From Serratia sp. Ag1 (lineage in GTDB: Bacteria > Pseudomonadota > Gammaproteobacteria > Enterobacterales > Enterobacteriaceae): a stretch of DNA of 64,000 bases. The notes below the pieces were generated by a model, which searched no databases, was not told the DNA's origin, and saw only the letters and a list, made by a program, of their open reading frames with translations. The DNA lies in the NCBI RefSeq assembly GCF_000743355.1, contig NZ_JQEI01000003.1, positions 186,001-250,000 on the forward strand. Reading direction: 5' to 3'. The translations under genes and the position numbers were made by a program. This document shows positions 56,396 through 64,000 of the stretch, one piece after another. Position 1 is the first letter of the stretch. Each line of letters starts with the position of its first letter.

Positions 56396-57037
56396 TTATT
56401 CAAAGAATTGGCTGATTTTGGCTTTCAGAATATCAATCGCAATGCGGTTTTTGCCACCGCGCGGCACGATGATATCGGCATACTGCTTGGAAGGTTCAAT
56501 AAACTGCAGGAACATTGGGCGAACGGTCTTCTGATACTGTGCCATCACCGAATCCATCGAACGACCACGCTCATTCACGTCACGCTTCATACGGCGCATC
56601 AGGCAAATATCCAGCGGTGTATCGACAAAGATCGAGAAATTCATCGCCTGACGCAAACGAATATCCGTCAGCAATAGAATACCTTCCAGAATGATGACTT
56701 TTTTCGGCTGCAGCAGAATCGTCTCTTTTTTCCGCGTATGTTCAGTGTAGCTATATTGGGGTAATTCGATAGCCTGCCCAGCTTTCAGCATTTGCAGATG
56801 CTGGAACAACAGATCGTGATCCATGGAGTTCGGGTGGTCATAGTTGGTTTTGACCCGCTCTTCCATAGTCAAATGAGCCTGGTCTTTATAGTAACTGTCT
56901 TCCGGGATCACACCGATATGTTCATCGCCCACCTGATCGCGGAGTTCACGATACAAAGTACTGGCGATAAGGCTTTTTCCGGAGGCAGATGCGCCAGCGA
57001 TACCAATAATGACGCACTGATGCGGCTTGTCAGTCAT
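56396..57037 (-). CDS. udk: Uridine/cytidine kinase
   Basis: A 213-residue kinase of the pyrimidine salvage pathway, phosphorylating uridine and cytidine with GTP or ATP. The P-loop [20 protein letters not shown] near residue 12 and the lid DRCVMRRMKRD-like stretch ([15 protein letters not shown]) near 127-141 are intact, and length equals E. coli Udk. A strong hairpin follows. It is the first of the udk-dcd-asmA group in transcription order. Confidence 0.96.
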   Translation of the reverse strand: MTDKPHQCVIIGIAGASASGKSLIASTLYRELRDQVGDEHIGVIPEDSYYKDQAHLTMEERVKTNYDHPNSMDHDLLFQHLQMLKAGQAIELPQYSYTEHTRKKETILLQPKKVIILEGILLLTDIRLRQAMNFSIFVDTPLDICLMRRMKRDVNERGRSMDSVMAQYQKTVRPMFLQFIEPSKQYADIIVPRGGKNRIAIDILKAKISQFFE

Positions 57038-57149
57038 AAAATTAAAGACCTGATTCTAAAGTGAGGAAAGGGGGAACTGGAACGGGCTGATTATAGGGAG
57101 TTACCACATATCACGCCAGTGTTTATGCCCGGAGGCACTGAATGTAGCC

Positions 57150-57170
57150 CCCTTTCACTGTGAAAGAGGG
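57150..57170 (-). terminator. Possible hairpin downstream of apbC
   Basis: CCCTTTCAC and GTGAAAGAGGG form a short imperfect stem 47 bases past the apbC stop. There is no T run, so termination is uncertain. Confidence 0.3.
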
Positions 57171-57216
57171 CCAGGGTGATGGGCTTATTGTCCGGTTACC
57201 ATCCAAACACACTGAC

Positions 57217-58329
57217 TTACAGCGCGCGGAAGAAAATCTCGGTCGGGATCGCTTCGCCTTGCCAATACATTTGCGCTGCAACACGCCCTGCCAGTTGACG
57301 GTACATCTCGGCAAACTCGCTGTCAGGGCGGCTGATCACCGTTGGCTGACCACGATCCAAATCTTCACGCAGTGAAATATGTAACGGCATCTGCCCTAAC
57401 AGGCGGCTGTTGTATTTCTTCACCAGTTTCTCTGCACCACCGGTGCCGAAAATAGGTTCATGATGGCCGCAGTTGCTGCAGATATGCATGCTCATGTTCT
57501 CGACAATGCCCAGCACTGGCACATGCACTTTCTCAAACATCACAATACCCTTCGCCGCATCCAGTAATGCGATATCCTGCGGTGTGGTCACTACCAGCGC
57601 GCCGGTAACCGGAATATTCTGCGACAATGTCAGTTGGATATCACCGGTGCCCGGCGGCATATCCAGCACCAGATAATCCAGATCCGGCCAGATTGTGTCC
57701 TGCAGCAGTTGCAGCAACGCTTTACTGGCCATTGGGCCACGCCATACCATGGCGTTGTCGTCAGTCACCAGATAACCAATCGAGTTAGTCGCCAATCCGT
57801 GCGCCATAATCGGTGCCATATGCTGGCCGTCCGGCGACGTTGGCCGCTCATGTTCAGTACCCAGCATATTCGGGATCGATGGGCCATAAATATCCGCATC
57901 AAGAATCCCTACTTTGGCCCCCTCGGCGGCCAGCGCCAGAGCCAAATTCACCGCGGTGCTGGATTTCCCCACCCCGCCCTTACCGGAACTGACAGCAATA
58001 ATGTTACGCACGCCCTTCACACCGGCCTGATCGTTGGCCCGCTTCAGGGTGACGATATCCTGTTTCAGTTTCCAATCGATAGCTTGTGCGCCCGTAACGC
58101 GCAACAATTCATCACTCACCGTCTCTTTCAGCGTGGCAAAACCGCTGCGCCAGGCAAATGGCATGGTCAGTTCTATATGCAGAACGTTGTCTAATATCGC
58201 GCAATGGTGGATCGCTTTCAGCGCAGTCAGGTTATTTTTTAACGTCGGGTGTTCAAAGGCGGCCAGTATACCGGTCACCAGGGCACGCAGAACTTCAGGG
58301 TTGTTCTGCTCGGGGGATTTTGCACTCAT
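57217..58329 (-). CDS. apbC: ApbC/Mrp, iron-sulfur cluster carrier P-loop protein
   Basis: A 370-residue cytoplasmic protein binding and transferring Fe-S clusters. The N-terminal MIP18-like domain (about 10-95) precedes the deviant Walker A SSGKGGVGKSSTAVNLALAL near residue 115. The cluster-binding CxxC lies in MHICSNCGHHE near residue 283. ATG 58329 follows AAGGAG. It is divergent from metG, the same arrangement as mrp-metG in E. coli. Confidence 0.96.
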   Translation of the reverse strand: MSAKSPEQNNPEVLRALVTGILAAFEHPTLKNNLTALKAIHHCAILDNVLHIELTMPFAWRSGFATLKETVSDELLRVTGAQAIDWKLKQDIVTLKRANDQAGVKGVRNIIAVSSGKGGVGKSSTAVNLALALAAEGAKVGILDADIYGPSIPNMLGTEHERPTSPDGQHMAPIMAHGLATNSIGYLVTDDNAMVWRGPMASKALLQLLQDTIWPDLDYLVLDMPPGTGDIQLTLSQNIPVTGALVVTTPQDIALLDAAKGIVMFEKVHVPVLGIVENMSMHICSNCGHHEPIFGTGGAEKLVKKYNSRLLGQMPLHISLREDLDRGQPTVISRPDSEFAEMYRQLAGRVAAQMYWQGEAIPTEIFFRAL

Positions 58330-58399
58330 CCCGGCTCCTTGATTTTTTAAATGAATAGCATCCTGACAAGCATATCAGAACTGTGTGGCAACTCGCGCC

Positions 58400-58480
58400 T
58401 ATACTCTAAATAATTCGGGCTGTAGGAAGGCGAACGCGCGTCGCCAACTCATATACAGCTTGAAGGATGGCGAGTATATA
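58400..58480. repeat. Intergenic palindromic repeat between apbC and metG
   Basis: An 81-base imperfect palindrome with left end TATACTC...TTCGGGCTG and, inverted, right end TATACTCGCCATCCTTCAAG. Its layout is like the repeats at 37276 and 56173, but the arms are a diverged subtype. It lies in the divergent promoter region, about 90 bases before metG. Confidence 0.65.
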
Positions 58481-58568
58481 ACCCGAAAGAAACCGCTCTG
58501 GCAGCAAAGGGCACGATCGGGTAACATCAAAGCCCCTTTTTATTCATTACAGAAAGCAAGTTCTCACT

Positions 58569-60596
58569 ATGGCTCAAGTCGCGAAAAAATTATTGGTGAC
58601 GTGCGCGCTACCGTACGCAAATGGTTCCATCCATCTCGGCCACATGCTCGAGCACATCCAGGCAGATATCTGGGTTCGTTACCAACGAATGCGCGGCCAC
58701 GAGGTTCATTTCATCTGTGCAGACGACGCGCACGGCACGCCGATCATGCTGAAAGCGCAACAGATGGGCATTCAGCCGGAAGAAATGATTACCGCAATGA
58801 GCCACGAGCACCAACAGGACTTCGCCGGTTTTGGCATTAGCTACGACAACTATCATTCAACCCATAGCGAAGAAAACCGCGAACTGGCGAGCCTGATCTA
58901 CAGCCGTCTGAATGAGAACGGCTTTATCAAGAAACGCACCATTTCTCAGCTTTATGATCCTGAGAAAGGCATGTTCCTGCCCGATCGTTTTGTGAAAGGC
59001 ACTTGTCCGAAGTGTAAAGCCCCGGATCAGTATGGGGATAACTGCGAAGTCTGCGGCGCTACCTACAGCCCGACCGAACTGATCGAGCCACGATCCGTAG
59101 TGTCCGGTGCAACGCCGGTGATGCGCGACTCTGAACATTTCTTCTTTGATCTGCCAGCATTCAGCGACATGCTGCAAGCCTGGACGCGTTCCGGTGCCTT
59201 GCAGGAACAAGTGGCGAACAAAATGCAGGAGTGGTTCGATGCTGGCTTGCAGCAGTGGGATATTTCCCGCGATGCGCCATACTTCGGCTTTGAAATCCCG
59301 GATGCTGCGGGCAAATATTTCTACGTTTGGCTGGATGCGCCGATCGGTTATATGGGTTCGTTTAAAAACCTGTGTGATAAACGTGGCGATCTGGACTTCG
59401 ACGAGTTCTGGCGCAAAGATTCCACCACCGAACTGTATCATTTCATCGGTAAAGACATCGTCTACTTCCACAGCCTGTTCTGGCCAGCCATGTTGGAAGG
59501 CAGCAACTTCCGCAAGCCAACCAACCTGTTTGTGCATGGCTACGTGACGGTGAACGGCGCGAAGATGTCCAAATCGCGCGGTACGTTCATTAAAGCCGGA
59601 ACCTACCTGCAGCACCTGGATGCCGACTGCCTGCGTTACTACTATGCCGCCAAACTCTCTTCACGTATCGATGACATCGACCTGAATCTGGAAGATTTCG
59701 TACAGCGTGTGAATGCCGATATCGTCAACAAAGTGGTCAACCTGGCCTCGCGTAACGCGGGTTTTATCAACAAACGCTTTGGTGGGCAACTGGCTGATCA
59801 ACTGGCCGATCCAGCTCTGTATCAAACCTTTGTCGACGCCGCAGCCAGCATTGAAGAAGCCTACGCCAACCGTGAAACCAGCCGCGCGATCCGTGAAATC
59901 ATGGCATTGGCTGATCTGGCCAACCGTTATGTGGATGAACAGGCCCCGTGGGTGGTGGCAAAGCAAGAAGGCCGTGACGCCGATCTGCAAGCCATCTGCT
60001 CAATGGGCATTAACCTGTTCCGCGTCTTGATGACTTACCTGAAACCGGTCTTGCCTGCGCTGACTGAACGTACCGAAGCCTTCCTGAATTGTGAGCTGGC
60101 TTGGGATACTCTCGCACAGCCGCTGCTGGGCCATCAGGTGAACACCTTCAAAGCGCTGTTCAACCGTATCGATCTCGACAAAGTGAATGAAATGGTTAAT
60201 GCCTCGAAAGAAGATATGGCCGCGACAAGAACCGTCACAGGCCCGCTGGCAGACGATCCTATTCAGGAAACCATCACTTTTGACGACTTCGCCAAGGTCG
60301 ACATGCGGATTGCGCTGATCAAAAGCGCCGAGTTTGTCGAAGGCTCCGACAAGCTGCTGAAACTACAGTTGGATCTGGGGGGCGAATCCCGCCAGATTTT
60401 CTCTGGTATCCGTTCAGCTTACCCGGATCCGAAACTGCTGGAAGGCCGTCTGACCATTATGGTGGCTAACCTGGCCCCGCGCAAAATGCGTTTTGGCATC
60501 TCCGAAGGTATGGTGATGGCCGCTGGCCCCGGTGGGAAAGAGATCTTCCTGCTGAGCCCGGATAGCGGTGCGCAACCGGGTATGCAGGTGAAGTAA
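58569..60596 (+). CDS. metG: Methionyl-tRNA synthetase
   Basis: A 675-residue class I aminoacyl-tRNA synthetase of the long enterobacterial form. The HIGH-type motif HLGH is near residue 21, the zinc-binding knuckle has [17 protein letters not shown] near 145, and the KMSKS motif reads KMSKS near 333. The C-terminal tRNA-binding (Trbp111-like) domain covers about 575-675. It is essential for translation. Translation starts at ATG 58569, eight bases after an AAGCAAG stretch. A hairpin terminator follows the stop. Confidence 0.98.
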   Translation: MAQVAKKLLVTCALPYANGSIHLGHMLEHIQADIWVRYQRMRGHEVHFICADDAHGTPIMLKAQQMGIQPEEMITAMSHEHQQDFAGFGISYDNYHSTHSEENRELASLIYSRLNENGFIKKRTISQLYDPEKGMFLPDRFVKGTCPKCKAPDQYGDNCEVCGATYSPTELIEPRSVVSGATPVMRDSEHFFFDLPAFSDMLQAWTRSGALQEQVANKMQEWFDAGLQQWDISRDAPYFGFEIPDAAGKYFYVWLDAPIGYMGSFKNLCDKRGDLDFDEFWRKDSTTELYHFIGKDIVYFHSLFWPAMLEGSNFRKPTNLFVHGYVTVNGAKMSKSRGTFIKAGTYLQHLDADCLRYYYAAKLSSRIDDIDLNLEDFVQRVNADIVNKVVNLASRNAGFINKRFGGQLADQLADPALYQTFVDAAASIEEAYANRETSRAIREIMALADLANRYVDEQAPWVVAKQEGRDADLQAICSMGINLFRVLMTYLKPVLPALTERTEAFLNCELAWDTLAQPLLGHQVNTFKALFNRIDLDKVNEMVNASKEDMAATRTVTGPLADDPIQETITFDDFAKVDMRIALIKSAEFVEGSDKLLKLQLDLGGESRQIFSGIRSAYPDPKLLEGRLTIMVANLAPRKMRFGISEGMVMAAGPGGKEIFLLSPDSGAQPGMQVK

Positions 60597-60608
60597 AGCC
60601 TCTGTGAA

Positions 60609-60635
60609 AGCCCCCTTACCTTAAGGTAGGGGGCT
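60609..60635 (+). terminator. Terminator hairpin after metG
   Basis: AGCCCCCTTACC pairs with GGTAGGGGGCT (one bulged base) across a four-base loop, 12 bases after the metG stop. GC-rich stem, weak T tract. Confidence 0.75.
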
Positions 60636-60755
60636 ATACCCGCCAGACATCACCACTTTTTTCAGACAATTTTTCAGATCCCCCTTCTCAGCGCAGCAAA
60701 ATCAGTTAATGTATCAATCTTGGCTAATTAGCTGTATGCATTAACAGGGTAGGTT

Positions 60756-61979
60756 ATGAAGGGATTCCCTCCGCTGATCAACACATTGCTGGCAAGCTCA
60801 TTGGTATTGACTATTGGTCGCGGCGTTACGCTACCCTTTATCACCATCTATCTGACCGAGCATTTCCAATTGTTGCCGAAGAGCGTGGGGATTATCCTCG
60901 GCATCAGCCTGGCGCTAGGTATCATCAGTAGTTTTTATGGCGGCTATCTCGTCGATCGGTTTAATAGAAACATTCTTATTCTGCTTTCCATCCTTTTGTT
61001 TTCAATGAGTTTCTTTGCTATTCCCTGGATCTCACGCCCAGGGGGGATCATCGCTATTCTTGCCATTCTGCATACCGCCTATGCGGTGCTCGGCATTGCT
61101 ATCAAGGCCTGCTTTGCCCACTGGCTGCCGGTGGCTAAACGCATCAAAGCCTTCTCGATGAATTACACCTTGATCAACGTGGGTTGGGCGGTCGGTTCAT
61201 CACTAGGCGTTATGGTTGCCGGTTATAGCCCGCTGCTACCGTTTTACCTTTCTGGTGGGCTGGCACTGCTGACGGTGATAGTGTTGAGTTTCCGCTTGCG
61301 CCACCAGCCTGCTTCTAGCGTTGCAGAACCCCATTCAGCCACGCTAGCCGCGCCCAACTTCCGCCAGACAGTAGAGATTCTGCGCCACGATCGGCGGCTG
61401 ATTTATTTCACTCTTGGCAGTGCGCTGGGGGCGGTGGTTTTCGGCCAGTTTACTGGTTACCTGTCACAATATCTGATCACCGTCTCCAGTGCCGAGTTCG
61501 CCTATAAAGTTATCGGTATAGTGATGATCGTCAATGCCAGTATCGTCATTGCACTGCAATACCTGTTCAGCCGGGGTATGCGCCAAGACAACATGCTGCG
61601 CTGGCTGGCTCTGGGTACTTTGTTCTTCGTACTCGGGTTAATCGGCTTTTTGCTGGCAGGGCAATCGGTGTGGTTATGGGCAGTAGCAATGGCTATTTTC
61701 ACTCTGGGTGAGATCATTGTTATCCCGGTCGAATATATGTTTATCGACTTTATCGCCCCTGCACACCTGAAAGGCAGCTATTACGGGGTGCAAAGCCTCA
61801 GCAATCTGGGGGGCGCGGTCAACCCGGTGATATGCGGTTTTCTGCTGAGCTATGCCCCAGCCCCGGTGATGTTCCTGGTACTGATTGCAGCAGCCCTGCT
61901 CAGCCTGCTGTTCTTTTTTCTGGGCCACCGCTTGGCAGAACAGCAGCGGCCACTTTCCACGCTTGGCAGTTTGGAATAA
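60756..61979 (+). CDS. MFS drug/metabolite efflux transporter, YdeE-like
   Basis: A 407-residue inner-membrane transporter with 12 predicted helices. The start (LLASSLVLTIGRGVTLPFIT) and the loop GGYLVDRFNRN (the MFS motif between helices 2 and 3) resemble the E. coli YdeE branch, which exports dipeptides or drugs. Substrate cannot be told from sequence. ATG 60756 follows AGGGTAGG. It lies alone between metG and yohJ and probably has its own promoter. Confidence 0.85.
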   Translation: MKGFPPLINTLLASSLVLTIGRGVTLPFITIYLTEHFQLLPKSVGIILGISLALGIISSFYGGYLVDRFNRNILILLSILLFSMSFFAIPWISRPGGIIAILAILHTAYAVLGIAIKACFAHWLPVAKRIKAFSMNYTLINVGWAVGSSLGVMVAGYSPLLPFYLSGGLALLTVIVLSFRLRHQPASSVAEPHSATLAAPNFRQTVEILRHDRRLIYFTLGSALGAVVFGQFTGYLSQYLITVSSAEFAYKVIGIVMIVNASIVIALQYLFSRGMRQDNMLRWLALGTLFFVLGLIGFLLAGQSVWLWAVAMAIFTLGEIIVIPVEYMFIDFIAPAHLKGSYYGVQSLSNLGGAVNPVICGFLLSYAPAPVMFLVLIAAALLSLLFFFLGHRLAEQQRPLSTLGSLE

Positions 61980-62107
61980 CTACACTTAAAGGAATCGTGA
62001 ACCGACCAGAGCCAGCAGCCAGCCATCCCGGTATCCTCGCTGTACTTTGTGGCATGGCTCACAATTTAATTGTATGATAAATACGTCAAGCTAAACGGGA
62101 AGGGTGT

Positions 62108-62515
62108 ATGGGCAACGTATTCATGCTGTGCTGGAAATATTTCAGAGCGATCTTGCTGATTTATCTCAGCCTATTTGCCGGGAATGCTATTGCATTGCTG
62201 TTACCGATCGCTATTCCCGGCAGCATCATCGGCATGCTAATCCTGTTTGCCCTACTCTCTTCGCAAATCCTGCCCGCCAGATGGGTCAAACCCGGTTGCC
62301 AGCTGCTGATCCGCTACATGGTGTTGTTGTTTGTGCCGATCGGCGTTGGTGTGATGCAGTATTATGACCAGATTATCGACGATCTCGCCCCGTTGGTGGT
62401 TTCTTGCCTGCTTAGCACCCTGTTGGTGTTTGTGGTGGTTGGCTATACCTCGCATTATTTCCACCGCGATCGCTCGCTCCTTAACAGCAACAAAAGCGCA
62501 GAGGGCGAGAAATGA
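62108..62515 (+). CDS. yohJ: YohJ, CidA/LrgA-family membrane protein
   Basis: A 135-residue inner-membrane protein with four helices (about 8-28, 33-53, 65-85, 92-112). The [15 protein letters not shown] and [14 protein letters not shown] motifs match the holin-like CidA/LrgA family and E. coli YohJ. Its partner YohK is encoded next. In E. coli the pair is a transporter and/or murein-hydrolase modulator of uncertain role. ATG 62108 follows GGGAAGG. Confidence 0.93.
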   Translation: MGNVFMLCWKYFRAILLIYLSLFAGNAIALLLPIAIPGSIIGMLILFALLSSQILPARWVKPGCQLLIRYMVLLFVPIGVGVMQYYDQIIDDLAPLVVSCLLSTLLVFVVVGYTSHYFHRDRSLLNSNKSAEGEK

Positions 62516-63207
62516 ACCACGATATCTGGTGGTCTCTGCCGCTGACGCTGATGGTGTTCTTTAGCGCACGCAAATTAGCGCAATGGCTTAAAATGCCGCT
62601 GCTCAACCCGTTGCTGCTTTCCATGGCGGTCATCATCCCGCTGCTTTTACTGACAAAAATGCCCTACGAGCACTACTTTAAGGGCAGTAAAATCCTTAAC
62701 GACCTCCTGCAACCGGCAGTTGTTGCTCTCGCATTCCCGCTTTACGAACAGCTCCACCAGATCCGCGCCCGTTGGAAATCCATCATTATGGTGTGCTTTA
62801 TCGGCAGTATGACCGCCATGATCAGCGGTGGCGCTATTGCCTTGTTGATGGGAGCCAAACCGGACATCGCCGCCTCTATCATGCCTAAATCAGTGAGTAC
62901 ACCGATCGCCATGGCCGTTGCAGAATCGCTTGGCGGCATCCCCGCCATCAGTGCCGTTTGCGTGATCCTGGTCGGTATTCTGGGGGCAGTCTTCGGCCAC
63001 TCGCTGCTTAATCTGCTGAACATCACCACCAAATCTTCACGCGGTTTAGCCATGGGTACGGCATCACATGCGCTAGGCACTGCACGCAGCGCGGAAATAG
63101 ATTATCAGGAAGGCGCTTTCAGCTCTTTGGCGCTGGTGATTTGCGGGATCATTACTTCACTGATTGCCCCGTTCCTGTTCCCGATACTGCTGCATTTATT
63201 CGGTTAA
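62512..63207 (+). CDS. yohK: YohK, CidB/LrgB-family membrane protein
   Basis: A 231-residue membrane protein with about six to eight helices, the CidB/LrgB partner of Yoh[21 protein letters not shown] and the [12 protein letters not shown] stretch near residue 183 are the family signatures. Its start overlaps the yohJ stop as ATGA, so the two are co-translated. The yohJ-yohK-cdd order equals that of E. coli. Confidence 0.93.
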   Translation: MNHDIWWSLPLTLMVFFSARKLAQWLKMPLLNPLLLSMAVIIPLLLLTKMPYEHYFKGSKILNDLLQPAVVALAFPLYEQLHQIRARWKSIIMVCFIGSMTAMISGGAIALLMGAKPDIAASIMPKSVSTPIAMAVAESLGGIPAISAVCVILVGILGAVFGHSLLNLLNITTKSSRGLAMGTASHALGTARSAEIDYQEGAFSSLALVICGIITSLIAPFLFPILLHLFG

Positions 63208-63380
63208 CGGTTCAAAATATGCGATAAGTCTCGTAAATTTATTTTTAATTACACTCATTTCATCAATAAAAAGACTTTAATCACACTTTATTGTGAGAAG
63301 GTTACCTAGACTATTTTACCCAGCAGCACAGCATCTTGTTTGATGACGGGGATATCCCGTTAACCTGAGAGAGACTTCCT

Positions 63381-64000
63381 ATGCATCCGCGTTTTCACAC
63401 TGTTTACAGCGAACTGCCCACTGCCTTGCAATCTGCCCTGCAGCCTTATTTCGATGCGCCCGATTTCCCGGCGATGTTTCAAGCCGATCAGGTGGAAGCT
63501 CTCAAGCAACACAGCGGGTTGGATGATAGCGCGCTGGCCTTTGCCCTGCTGCCATTGGCCGCAACCTATTCGTTAACCCCCATTTCGCACTTCCAGGTTG
63601 GCGCAGTTGCCCGTGGCGTCAGTGGTAACCTGTACTTTGGTGCCAATATGGAGTTCGCTGGAGCACCGCTGCAGCAAACCGTGCATGCTGAACAATCGGT
63701 GATCGCTCACGCCTGGCTCCGGGGCGAAACCGGCTTGGTTTCCATCACCGTCAACTACACGCCTTGCGGCCATTGCCGCCAGTTTATGAATGAGCTCAAT
63801 AGCGGAACCCGCTTGCAGATCAATCAGCCAGGGCGAGCAACGGCGACTCTGGGTGACTACTTGCCATACGCCTTCGGGCCACAAGACCTTGAGATTGACG
63901 AACGTTTAATGAGCCCAATTGACCACGGTTTTCAGTTGGCGTTAAACGACGAACTGGCAAAAGCCGCGCTGGCGGCGGCCAACCGCAGCCATGCCCCTTA
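63381..64000 (+). CDS. cdd: Cytidine deaminase (3' end outside the window)
   Basis: An open frame from ATG 63381 to the window edge gives 206 residues of a protein that is about 294 long in E. coli. It deaminates cytidine and deoxycytidine to uridine forms. The zinc-binding set is complete: HAEQS near residue 102 with its catalytic Glu, and TPCGHC near 129. The start ([13 protein letters not shown]) follows GAGAG. The 170 bases after yohK hold its promoter and leader; I see an inverted TCACA-N6-TGTGA there, which is not the CRP orientation. Confidence 0.96.
   Translation, partial: MHPRFHTVYSELPTALQSALQPYFDAPDFPAMFQADQVEALKQHSGLDDSALAFALLPLAATYSLTPISHFQVGAVARGVSGNLYFGANMEFAGAPLQQTVHAEQSVIAHAWLRGETGLVSITVNYTPCGHCRQFMNELNSGTRLQINQPGRATATLGDYLPYAFGPQDLEIDERLMSPIDHGFQLALNDELAKAALAAANRSHAP

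Noticed and set aside
57123-57314. Small minus-strand frame at the end of apbC
   Set aside because: It overlaps the apbC 3' end in another frame and has no signal for translation.
63270-63300. TCACA-N6-TGTGA palindrome upstream of cdd
   Set aside because: The half-sites are in the reverse orientation to the CRP consensus (TGTGA-N6-TCACA).
1-64000. CRISPR arrays, tRNA or rRNA genes, integrase or phage genes
   Set aside because: No regularly spaced direct repeats, tRNA-like cloverleaf, rRNA sequence or integrase motif was found on reading.

Overview
The window looks like a chromosomal segment of an enteric bacterium of the Serratia/Yersinia group (Yersiniaceae). The housekeeping genes (yegH, asmA, dcd, udk, apbC/mrp, metG, yohJ-yohK, cdd) have the enterobacterial lengths and motifs. 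A complete type VI secretion system (T6SS) with a Tae4 amidase and Tai4-type immunity protein matches the kind known from Serratia. I cannot fix the species from sequence alone.

Layout. (1) 1-16350 is a surface-polysaccharide locus read on the minus strand. A JUMPstart/ops element (16311-16348) precedes galU, galF, a wecA-like gene, wza, wzb and wzc. After 750 AT-rich bases comes a strain-specific part: a Wzx-type flippase, a decayed IS630-family element, a VioA-like sugar aminotransferase, a hexapeptide acyltransferase, two glycosyltransferases and the start of a Wzy-like membrane protein cut by the window edge. This makes a Wzx/Wzy-dependent capsule or exopolysaccharide locus. The AT-rich 1-9000 part looks horizontally acquired; the wza-galU part looks native.

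(2) yegH (plus strand) and dcuC (minus strand) converge on a shared hairpin.

(3) 20032-52973 is a complete T6SS on the minus strand. In transcription order it holds vgrG, a small membrane protein, a DUF2169-pentapeptide protein, a second pentapeptide protein, DUF3540, a DUF4150 PAAR-like tip, an SH3-like lipoprotein, tssJ, tssK, tssL, tssM, tagF, tssA, tssB, tssC, the Tai4/Tae4 pair, hcp, a terminator, tagH (FHA), pppA, a periplasmic protein, tagJ, tssE, tssF, tssG, tssH and ppkA. All 13 core subunits are present with the PpkA/PppA/FHA/TagF post-translational switch. In E. coli yegH and asmA are neighbours; here dcuC plus the T6SS lie between them.

(4) 53669-64000 is conserved backbone: asmA, dcd, udk and apbC on minus; metG, an MFS transporter, yohJ, yohK and a truncated cdd on plus.

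Notable non-coding signals are the JUMPstart, two perfect TGTGA-N6-TCACA sites (one near galU, one upstream of vgrG), three related intergenic palindromes (one inside the T6SS operon between tagF and tssA) and several strong hairpins. The least explained material is the VgrG C-terminal extension with a seven-residue repeat, the AT-rich small membrane protein after it, and the pentapeptide/DUF module that has no recognisable toxin.
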